Below are positions 1-5,959 of a stretch of DNA of 7,019 bases, piece by piece. Origin of the DNA: Bacteroidales bacterium. Its GTDB lineage: Bacteria > Bacteroidota > Bacteroidia > Bacteroidales > UBA1715. The stretch covers positions 1 through 7,019 of the forward strand of contig JAISIO010000170.1 of assembly GCA_031262005.1 (NCBI GenBank). The letters are read 5' to 3'. Under the pieces are notes generated by a model that saw only the letters and a list, made by a program, of their open reading frames with translations, was not told where the DNA came from and searched no databases. The number at the start of each line of letters is the position of its first letter. Position 1 is the first letter of the stretch. Made by a program: the position numbers and the translations under genes.

Positions 1-782
1 TGGGTTTGCCTGAGGGCGCAGGACCGCAATCGACATGGGTGAATTTTGATATGCCTATAAAGAAAATCAAAAGTGGGGTAGGACTCACTATTAATCAACT
101 ATCGCAAGGGTTCGAGAGCCGTCTGCTTTTTAAAGCAAATTATGCATATTTTATAAATTTTGGAAATAGTGAATTGAGTTTGGGTTTGAGTGCCGGAATT
201 AATTCTATTGGGTGGGAAGTAAAAAATCCTATTTATCCAGATGGAACCGATGATGCGTTTGTTCAACAACTAATTGCTGAAAAAAATTACATAAATCCCA
301 TATTTGGATTTGGAGCGTGTTATAAAGCGTCAAGTTTCTATGCTTCGTTAGGAATAACCGAATTAAATCAGCCGAAATTGAAGTTACAAAATCAAAAAAT
401 TGATTATTTTAAACGAACATATTATGTAGGAGCTGGCTATGATTTAAAGACAGCAAATCCGTTGTTGATAATCAAACCGGCGGCGTTTATAAAGACCACT
501 TTTGCTACAACTCAACTGAGTTTTGACCTAATTGCAGAATATAAGAGTTTTATTGTGGGTGGAATTACGTATACAACCTCTGGTGATTTATCGCCAATTT
601 TGGGTATGCAATTCAATAACGGCGGTAAATTAGACGGTTTGATGGCATTAATTTCCTATGATATATTACTGTCAAAGATGAATACGCAAAGTTCTGGTAA
701 TCTTGAATTTATGTTGAGTTATAGCTTTACCATAGGAATAGAAAAAGAAAATAAATTATATAAAAGTGTGAGATTTTTGTAG
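1..782 (+). CDS. porP: PorP/SprF family type IX secretion outer-membrane protein (5' end missing)
   Basis: This is the C-terminal part of an outer-membrane beta-barrel protein of the PorP/SprF family, a T9SS component that in P. gingivalis associates with the PorK lipoprotein. The frame is open from the left edge. The codon at 6-8 is TTG with an in-frame Gly codon before it, so it is not a start, and the first visible residues GLPEGAGPQSTW match the family's early WxGxxGAPxT-like segment. About 260 residues are present, so I estimate that some 40-60 residues including the signal peptide lie upstream. The protein alternates short aromatic and hydrophobic beta-strands with polar turns (for example FYASLGI, YYVGAGYDL, FIVGGITY, LEFMLSYSF), has no long hydrophobic helix, and ends in YKSVRFL, a typical aromatic family C-terminus. 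It stops 50 bases before the porK ATG. The position directly ahead of porKLMN strongly supports the call; family membership is more certain than which PorP/SprF paralogue it is. Confidence 0.88.
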   Translation, partial: GLPEGAGPQSTWVNFDMPIKKIKSGVGLTINQLSQGFESRLLFKANYAYFINFGNSELSLGLSAGINSIGWEVKNPIYPDGTDDAFVQQLIAEKNYINPIFGFGACYKASSFYASLGITELNQPKLKLQNQKIDYFKRTYYVGAGYDLKTANPLLIIKPAAFIKTTFATTQLSFDLIAEYKSFIVGGITYTTSGDLSPILGMQFNNGGKLDGLMALISYDILLSKMNTQSSGNLEFMLSYSFTIGIEKENKLYKSVRFL

Positions 783-832
783 GAAAATAAAAAATAGTTA
801 TTAAATTGCGAATTATTTTAAATAGAGTGCAT

Positions 833-2236
833 ATGAAAAAAGTATTGTTCTTTAGTTCGATTATTCTTTTATTGAGTAGTTGTTCACAGTATCAATCAGG
901 TGAAGTTTTGGGAGCATCTAACCGACCGGTTTGGGCTACCGAAGTTCCGTTCGGGATGTTATATATCCCTATGGGAAGTCTGACCATCGGTCCGAGTGAT
1001 CAAGACGTTCCTTGGGCGCACACAGCGCAAAATCGTTCAATCTCGTTACAATCATATTGGATGGATGAAACGGAGATGACTAATAATGAGTATCGTCAGT
1101 TTGTGGAATGGGTGCGCGACTCGTTGGCTTACGTGAAATTGCGTGATGATGGTGGTCGTGAAGAATTTTTTGTAATGGTGAACAAATTCGGAGAGGATTT
1201 AGAAGAGGAAGATCAATACATTAATTGGTCAATGCCGATTGATTGGAATGAAGCCGAAACCCGTGAAATTCTGGCAGGTATGTTCTTGACAGGAGAGGAG
1301 CGTTTTTACAAAAAACAAGAGATTGATGCACGTCAATTGAATTATGTATATTATTGGATGGATTTGAAACAAGCTGCTCAAAAAAATAAAGTGAGTGGAA
1401 AAGAAAATCGTGCATATAATTACAAAACAAAAAAATACGAGGGCGAAGTGTTGAAAGCTGATGGTACAACCACTGCAATCAAAGACCGTTCTACTTATAT
1501 TATAAAAGAAGAAATCAATGTGTATCCTGATACGTTGTGTTGGATAAGTGATTTTACATACTCGTATAATGATCCAATGTCGTCAATGTATTTTTGGCAC
1601 CCTGCGTATGATAACTATCCTGTAGTAGGAGTTTCTTGGAAACAATCAACCGCATACAATGTATGGCGCACTCAATTACGTAATGGATATTTGCGTAGTG
1701 CAGGTAAAGTGATAGTGAATGATTATCGTCTTCCTACCGAAGCTGAGTGGGAATATGCGGCTCGTTGCGGTTTGGCAGCGTCGCCATACCCATGGGGAGG
1801 TAACTATACTCGTAACTATTTGGGTTGTTTTATTGCCAACTTTAAACCAATGAGAGGTAATTATACCGATGATGGAGGTATTCACACGGTGATTGTGGCT
1901 CACTATGAACCAAACGAATGGGGTTTGTATGATATGGCGGGTAACGTTTCGGAATGGACACAAACAGCATTCGATGAGTCGTCATACAGTTTTACTCATG
2001 ATAACAATACAAACAATTATTATAGTGCCCTTGACGATGATCCGATTGTGCAAAAACGTAAAGTTATTCGAGGTGGTTCTTGGAAAGATGTTGCTTATTA
2101 TATGCAAAACGGAACAACATCGTATGAGTATCAAGATACGGCAAAAAGTTATATCGGTTTCCGTTCGGTACAAACCTATTTGGGACGTAACTTCTCGTAT
2201 GACGGCAAACGCGGTGATTCGCAAGTGTATTATTAA
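833..2236 (+). CDS. porK: T9SS ring lipoprotein PorK/GldK
   Basis: Outer-membrane lipoprotein that, with PorN, builds the periplasmic ring of the type IX secretion system. The ATG at 833 is chosen because it opens a perfect lipoprotein signal: KK, a hydrophobic core, then lipobox L14-S15-S16-C17. An in-frame TTG at 806 would add nine residues ahead of it and is unlikely. The 467-residue length fits the family. The fold is that of formylglycine-generating enzyme (FGE-sulfatase/SUMF1-like): MDETEMTNNEY (77-87), YPVVGVSW (262-269), YRLPTEAEWEYAARCG (298-313), GLYDMAGNVSEW (364-375), RGGSW (413-417) and GFRSV (442-446). Between the first two motifs lies the long GldK-specific insertion, including the VYPDT and YFWHPAY segments. 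The C-terminal stretch that holds the catalytic cysteines of true FGEs has none here, so the role should be structural. The stop is 45 bases before porL. Confidence 0.96.
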   Translation: MKKVLFFSSIILLLSSCSQYQSGEVLGASNRPVWATEVPFGMLYIPMGSLTIGPSDQDVPWAHTAQNRSISLQSYWMDETEMTNNEYRQFVEWVRDSLAYVKLRDDGGREEFFVMVNKFGEDLEEEDQYINWSMPIDWNEAETREILAGMFLTGEERFYKKQEIDARQLNYVYYWMDLKQAAQKNKVSGKENRAYNYKTKKYEGEVLKADGTTTAIKDRSTYIIKEEINVYPDTLCWISDFTYSYNDPMSSMYFWHPAYDNYPVVGVSWKQSTAYNVWRTQLRNGYLRSAGKVIVNDYRLPTEAEWEYAARCGLAASPYPWGGNYTRNYLGCFIANFKPMRGNYTDDGGIHTVIVAHYEPNEWGLYDMAGNVSEWTQTAFDESSYSFTHDNNTNNYYSALDDDPIVQKRKVIRGGSWKDVAYYMQNGTTSYEYQDTAKSYIGFRSVQTYLGRNFSYDGKRGDSQVYY

Positions 2237-2281
2237 TTAGAAAAGGAAATAAAGTTAAATTTAAAATAAATATAATAAATT

Positions 2282-3271
2282 ATGAGTATCTCTGAATTAG
2301 TAGAAAGTGAAGGCTATAAAAAGTTTATGGCGAAAGTGTATGGTTTTGGTGCATCAATCGTACTTGTAGGGGCGTTGTTTAAAATTCAGCACTATCCGGG
2401 TGCTAGTTTGATGCTCGTTATAGGTCTTTTAACCGAGGCATTAATATTTTTCTTCTCAGCGTTTGAGCCTTTACACGAAGAGTTAGACTGGACATTAGTA
2501 TATCCTGAATTAGCAGGTTTAGATGAAGTTGAGGAAAATGTTTCAGGCAAACGATCTGAAGGCGGAGGCGGTTATGGCGGAGGCGGAACTGCACTTCAAA
2601 AATTCGACGAACTGTTGGAACAAGGAAAACTAGGTCCTGAATTATTTGAGCGTTTAGGAACTAATTTAGAATCGTTAAATACCAATGTTCAAAATATAGG
2701 AGAGCTCACAAATACCGCAGTTGCTACAGATTCATTCGTATCGAATGTCAATAAAGCATCGGATTCTGCAAGTAATTTAGCAGGAGCATTCTCTGCATCA
2801 ACTTCGCGAGTGAATGAAACATTTGATGCCATCGCATCTTCTTCAAAACAATCTGCTGAAGCTATTGCTAACGCAGGAATGAAGTCTTCTCAAATTATTG
2901 AAACATCGGCATCGCAAACAGCTTCGATTATAGCAAATTCAGGAAATAGCTATCATCAATTATTAGAAAATTTGAATGCAAATTTTGCCTCAATTGGCGA
3001 TAGTAGCAAAGAACAAGCTGTTCAACAAGATGCTTTGACAAAAAATCTTTCAGCATTGAATGCGGTGTATGAACTGCAATTGAAAAATTCAAGCGGTAAT
3101 TTGGAGTCAACAGAAAAAATCACAAGTGGTATCAATTCTATTATGGAAGATTTGAAAGCTACTGCCGATGATGTGGCAAAATATAAAACAGAAATTTCAA
3201 AATTGTCTCAAAACTTGGCAACCTTGAATACTGTATATGGCAATATGCTTTCTGCTATGAGTATTAAATAA
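2282..3271 (+). CDS. porL: T9SS inner-membrane motor protein PorL/GldL
   Basis: Cytoplasmic-membrane protein that forms, with PorM, the proton-motive-force-driven motor of the T9SS. The N-terminus carries two transmembrane helices, roughly residues 18-35 and 42-61, joined by a tight turn (KIQHYPGAS). Lys34, His37 and Glu52 align with the polar residues implicated in proton coupling in characterised GldL proteins. The conserved segment FEPLHEELDWTLVYPELAGL follows the second helix. A glycine-rich linker (94-102) then leads into a long cytoplasmic tail rich in Ala, Ser, Asn and Gln and with coiled-coil character. The tail has two near-copies of an NLxxLNxVYxxxL motif at 255-267 and 311-323. At 329 residues it resembles the long Bacteroidales PorL (P. 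gingivalis about 310) more than the short flavobacterial GldL (about 215). The ATG at 2282 has only an A/T-rich leader and no Shine-Dalgarno sequence. The next gene, porM, starts 42 bases downstream. Confidence 0.96.
   Translation: MSISELVESEGYKKFMAKVYGFGASIVLVGALFKIQHYPGASLMLVIGLLTEALIFFFSAFEPLHEELDWTLVYPELAGLDEVEENVSGKRSEGGGGYGGGGTALQKFDELLEQGKLGPELFERLGTNLESLNTNVQNIGELTNTAVATDSFVSNVNKASDSASNLAGAFSASTSRVNETFDAIASSSKQSAEAIANAGMKSSQIIETSASQTASIIANSGNSYHQLLENLNANFASIGDSSKEQAVQQDALTKNLSALNAVYELQLKNSSGNLESTEKITSGINSIMEDLKATADDVAKYKTEISKLSQNLATLNTVYGNMLSAMSIK
2561..2587 (+). repeat. 11-bp direct repeat encoding the Gly-rich linker of PorL
   Basis: GGCGGAGGCGG occurs at 2561-2571 and again at 2576-2586, separated by TTAT. 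In frame it encodes Gly4-Tyr-Gly4 (residues 94-102), between the membrane-proximal segment and the coiled-coil tail of PorL. It is a local GC-rich island in an AT-rich gene and most likely a flexible hinge. Such a repeat could gain or lose a unit by slippage, but only in-frame changes would be tolerated. Confidence 0.7.
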
Positions 3272-3313
3272 TTATCAGTTAAAAAAGTAAATTAAAGTAA
3301 AAGAAAGAATACT

Positions 3314-4966
3314 ATGGGACACGGAAAAGAGACCCCAAGGCAGAAGATGATAGGTTTGATGTATCTGTTTCTTACCTGTATGCTTGCTTTAAATGTATCG
3401 AAAGATATTCTTGACGCATTCATTCAGATAAACAATTCATTGAACGAAACTAACCGAAATTTTGTGAGTAAAAATGCTATTACCTATCAAGAGATAGAAA
3501 AATCGTATATGCAAAACGCAAACAAAGTTCAAGCTGTTAAAAATGCTTCTGACTTGTTGAAAATAAAAGCTGATAGTTTGGTTGGCAGATTCCAACATTA
3601 TAAAGATACTATTATTATCTATGCTGACGGTATTCCGTTAGATAGGAGATTTTTGAGAGATGGGCGATGGTTTGCTATTGACGAGAAGTTGGGTGATACG
3701 GTGCCGATTGAAATACTTGTACAAAGTAAAGATAATACCGATAAACCGGCGCAAATTATGGTTGGATCTAATCCAGACGGTTCATTAGGACAAGGACGTG
3801 TTTTGAAAGAAGATGTTGATAGATTCCGCACATGGGCTGTTGCATTGGCTGAACAATTCGGTGCTGATACGAACTCAGTTTTGATTCGTAATATTAAATC
3901 ATCATTGAATACCGAACCGGAACTTCCTCGTGGTGCATCGGGCAATCCGCACTCATGGGCATCGCGAAATTTTGAGCATTTACCGTTGATGGCGGTTGTT
4001 GCCAATTTAACGCAAATGCAATCGCTTGTGCGAAACATCGAAGGTGATTTGTTGAATTTAATGTACAATAGTATAGATGCTTCGTCATTCAAATTTAATA
4101 AACTTGTACCGGTAATTTTACCAAAAGAAACATATGTAATGCAAGGTAATGAATATGTAGCTAATATATTTTTGGCAGCTTTTGATACCACCTCACCAAC
4201 AAAAGTGGTAATAGGTGGACGGGAACTTCCAATAGATCCGAAAACAGGTTTGCCAATATATAAAGTACAAGGCGGAGCTGTGGGACCTCAAAAATACAAT
4301 GCTACAATTAAAATTAAAAATCCTGCGACTGACTTAGAACAAGAATATCCTGTTGTTGGTGAATATCAAGTAGCAAAAGCGGGTTTGGTGGTGTCGCCAA
4401 CAAAAATGAATGTATTTTATATTGGTCCTGATAACCCTGTTAAAATTTCTGTACCGGGTGTACCTTCCGATAAAATTTCAGCATTCCTTACACCTGCAAC
4501 AGCGGGTTCTATATCAAAAGCTGCTGGCGGAGATTATGTTGTGAGAGTAAAAACTCCCGGAAAATGTTCAATTTCGGTAACGGCTGATTTTGATGGAACT
4601 AAGAAAAACATGGGTTCTGAAGAATTTCGTATAAAACGAGTTCCCGACCCGGTTGCACAAGTATTAGGTATGTCGGGAGGTGATGTTGATAAAGCACGTT
4701 TGCAAGCTGCAACGACTGTTGATGCGGTAATGAAAGATTTTGACTTCGATTTGAAGTTTACAGTGCAATCATTCCAAGTTTCGGCTAAACTCGGTGCATA
4801 TTTTGTGGAAGAAAAATCACCTTCAAATAGAATAACACAACAAATAAAACAAAATATTTTGTCGAAAGTATCGAGAAATGCGAAAGTTTATTTTGAAGAT
4901 ATTACCGCAAAAGGACCAGATGGTAGTAATAGAAAATTGGGGGTATTATTATTTAAAATTAAGTAA
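3314..4966 (+). CDS. porM: T9SS motor shaft protein PorM/GldM
   Basis: Inner-membrane-anchored periplasmic protein. A PorM dimer sits in a PorL pentamer in characterised systems, and its periplasmic shaft reaches the PorK-PorN ring and transmits motor energy. The N-terminus MGHGKETPRQKMIGLMYLF is diagnostic: Arg9 is the conserved residue reported to pair with the PorL helix-2 glutamate, and residues about 12-29 form the single transmembrane helix. By motif and proportion the periplasmic domains are D1 about 35-262 (mostly helical), D2 from about 263 (KLVPVILPKE), D3 from about 357 (GLVVSPTKMNVFYIG) and D4 from about 445 (DPVAQVLG) to the end, closing with a typical GPDG...LLFKIK strand. These boundaries are estimates. 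The 550 residues exceed the P. gingivalis and F. johnsoniae proteins (about 515); the extra length seems to lie in D1. The ATG at 3314 is unambiguous. An inverted repeat starts 8 bases after the stop. Confidence 0.96.
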   Translation: MGHGKETPRQKMIGLMYLFLTCMLALNVSKDILDAFIQINNSLNETNRNFVSKNAITYQEIEKSYMQNANKVQAVKNASDLLKIKADSLVGRFQHYKDTIIIYADGIPLDRRFLRDGRWFAIDEKLGDTVPIEILVQSKDNTDKPAQIMVGSNPDGSLGQGRVLKEDVDRFRTWAVALAEQFGADTNSVLIRNIKSSLNTEPELPRGASGNPHSWASRNFEHLPLMAVVANLTQMQSLVRNIEGDLLNLMYNSIDASSFKFNKLVPVILPKETYVMQGNEYVANIFLAAFDTTSPTKVVIGGRELPIDPKTGLPIYKVQGGAVGPQKYNATIKIKNPATDLEQEYPVVGEYQVAKAGLVVSPTKMNVFYIGPDNPVKISVPGVPSDKISAFLTPATAGSISKAAGGDYVVRVKTPGKCSISVTADFDGTKKNMGSEEFRIKRVPDPVAQVLGMSGGDVDKARLQAATTVDAVMKDFDFDLKFTVQSFQVSAKLGAYFVEEKSPSNRITQQIKQNILSKVSRNAKVYFEDITAKGPDGSNRKLGVLLFKIK

Positions 4967-4974
4967 ACACAATT

Positions 4975-5013
4975 AATTGAAGTTGCATAATTACACATCA
5001 TGCAACTTCAATT
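4975..5013 (+). repeat. Perfect 14-bp inverted repeat (RNA hairpin) between porM and porN
   Basis: The left arm AATTGAAGTTGCAT (4975-4988) is exactly complementary to the right arm ATGCAACTTCAATT (5000-5013), with an 11-base loop (4989-4999). A U-G pair (4974 with 5014) could extend the stem. No U-tract follows, so this is not a standard intrinsic terminator. It fills most of the 79-base gap, the longest in the operon, and ends 32 bases before the porN ATG. Plausible roles are an RNA processing or 3'-end stabilising structure that sets porM and porN transcript levels apart, a partial terminator, or a protein-binding palindrome. The structure is directly visible; its function is inference. Confidence 0.85.
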
Positions 5014-5045
5014 GTACCGATAAAAACAATTTAATACATAAACAG

Positions 5046-5885
5046 ATGAAAAAAGTAGGATTATTATTGATGGCTGCAATTGTATCATTATCGACATTTG
5101 CTCAAGCAGAATACCCCGATAGCCCGTACGACAGACCTCACACGTCGGATAGACGACCGATAGCATTGCAACACATTCGTTTTGCCGATGTTATGTGGTC
5201 AAAAAAAATAGAGCGTATGCTTCCTTTACGAGAAAGAATGAATCATCCGTTGTATTTTCCTAATAACGACGAAGGTAAAATAGGTTCACGAATGAGTTTT
5301 ACTAAATTGACGATAGAAGGTTTGAAAAACGGTTACTTTTATGCCTATGATGCAATGAATGCTACCGCTATACCTTTAACAGAAGCTGATGTAAATGCAA
5401 AACTGGGAGCTTCGGTAGACACTATTGAAGTGGAGACTGCAGAAGGTGATTATGTTCAGCAAGTAATTGAAAATAAGTCAGATCCGACATCTATTAAATT
5501 CTTGATATTCAGAGAGGAATGGATGCTTGATAAACAACGTTCGATATTGGAACCACGTATTATGTGGATTACTTTTATTCGTGAATATACAAGAGGTGGT
5601 GAAGATGCGGAAGTGCGTAAATCGCTTGCGTTTAAAATTTACTATCCAAGTGCACAAGCGTTATATGCTCGAAATGAAGTGTTCAATCCGAACTCCGATG
5701 TGGCAGCTCTTACTTTTTATGATATTCTCATGAAACGTATGTTTAGCAGTTTCATCTCTAAGGAAAGCAATCAATACAACGATAGGGAAATTAATACATA
5801 TATGCTTGGTATAGAGCAATTGTATGAAGCTGAACGCATTAAAGATGAAATTTTTAGATTTGAACACGATTTGTGGGAATTCTAA
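5046..5885 (+). CDS. porN: T9SS ring protein PorN/GldN
   Basis: Periplasmic partner of PorK in the ring below the outer membrane, and the contact for the PorM shaft. The ATG at 5046 opens a clear signal peptide (MKKVGLLLMAAIVSLSTFAQA) with probable cleavage after Ala21 (AQA) or after Ala19, leaving a mature N-terminal Gln. An in-frame TTG at 4977 would add 23 polar residues and starts inside the hairpin arm, so it is rejected. Family motifs: W51 with KKIERMLPLRERMNHPLYFP just after it, EEWMLDKQRSILEPRI (D162-K163-Q164-R165), FNPNSD from F213, then KRMFSSFISKESN and the C-terminal EAERIKDEIFRFEHDLWE. No lipobox is present, so it should be a soluble periplasmic protein. At 279 residues it is somewhat shorter than the best-known homologues. 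It is the last gene of the cluster; a terminator begins 18 bases after its stop. Confidence 0.96.
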   Translation: MKKVGLLLMAAIVSLSTFAQAEYPDSPYDRPHTSDRRPIALQHIRFADVMWSKKIERMLPLRERMNHPLYFPNNDEGKIGSRMSFTKLTIEGLKNGYFYAYDAMNATAIPLTEADVNAKLGASVDTIEVETAEGDYVQQVIENKSDPTSIKFLIFREEWMLDKQRSILEPRIMWITFIREYTRGGEDAEVRKSLAFKIYYPSAQALYARNEVFNPNSDVAALTFYDILMKRMFSSFISKESNQYNDREINTYMLGIEQLYEAERIKDEIFRFEHDLWEF

Positions 5886-5902
5886 TTCCGAACAACATAA
5901 TG

Positions 5903-5933
5903 AAACCTGGATTTTTTTTCTGGGTTTTTTTTT
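5903..5933 (+). terminator. Rho-independent terminator after porN
   Basis: AAACCTGGA (5903-5911) can pair with TCTGGGTTT (5919-5927) as a 9-bp stem, including U-G and G-U wobbles. The loop is seven T residues (5912-5918), and the T-run goes on to 5933, leaving six T after the stem. The position 18 bases after the porN stop, ahead of an unrelated gene, fits the end of the por operon. The stem is short and has only three G-C pairs plus two wobbles, so some read-through into manC is likely. Confidence 0.75.
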
Positions 5934-5959
5934 AACTATAAATTACACTATTACACATA

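Noticed and set aside
6..8. TTG at 6 as the start of porP
   Set aside because: The open frame continues to the window edge, no signal peptide follows, and the sequence enters in the middle of the conserved family N-terminal region, so the gene is truncated by the window.
806..832. TTG at 806 as an upstream start for porK
   Set aside because: It would place nine residues including an Arg-rich start before a perfect lipoprotein signal; the ATG at 833 gives a standard signal peptide with its lipobox at the expected distance.
1676..1963. Antisense open frames opposite porK (also 1221-1478 and 1982-2224) and a forward out-of-frame one at 1893-2240
   Set aside because: All overlap the conserved FGE-like domain of porK, and their translations look like ordinary frame shadows without motifs.
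3619..4191. Antisense open frame of 190 codons opposite porM
   Set aside because: It lies wholly within a well-supported gene, shows no recognisable domain, and has a composition explained by the complement of porM codons.
4975..5013. Reading the porM-porN hairpin as an intrinsic terminator
   Set aside because: No T-run follows the stem (the next bases are GTACCGATAAAAAC), and porN belongs functionally to the same operon.
4977..5045. TTG at 4977 as an upstream start for porN
   Set aside because: The 23 added residues are polar and unlike any export signal, and the codon lies inside the left arm of the hairpin; ATG 5046 begins a typical signal peptide.
5201..5208. Run of eight A in porN as a possible phase-variation tract
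   Set aside because: Runs of this length are expected in AT-rich genes, and it lies within the conserved Lys-Lys-Ile segment of an essential-looking gene; nothing else suggests switching.
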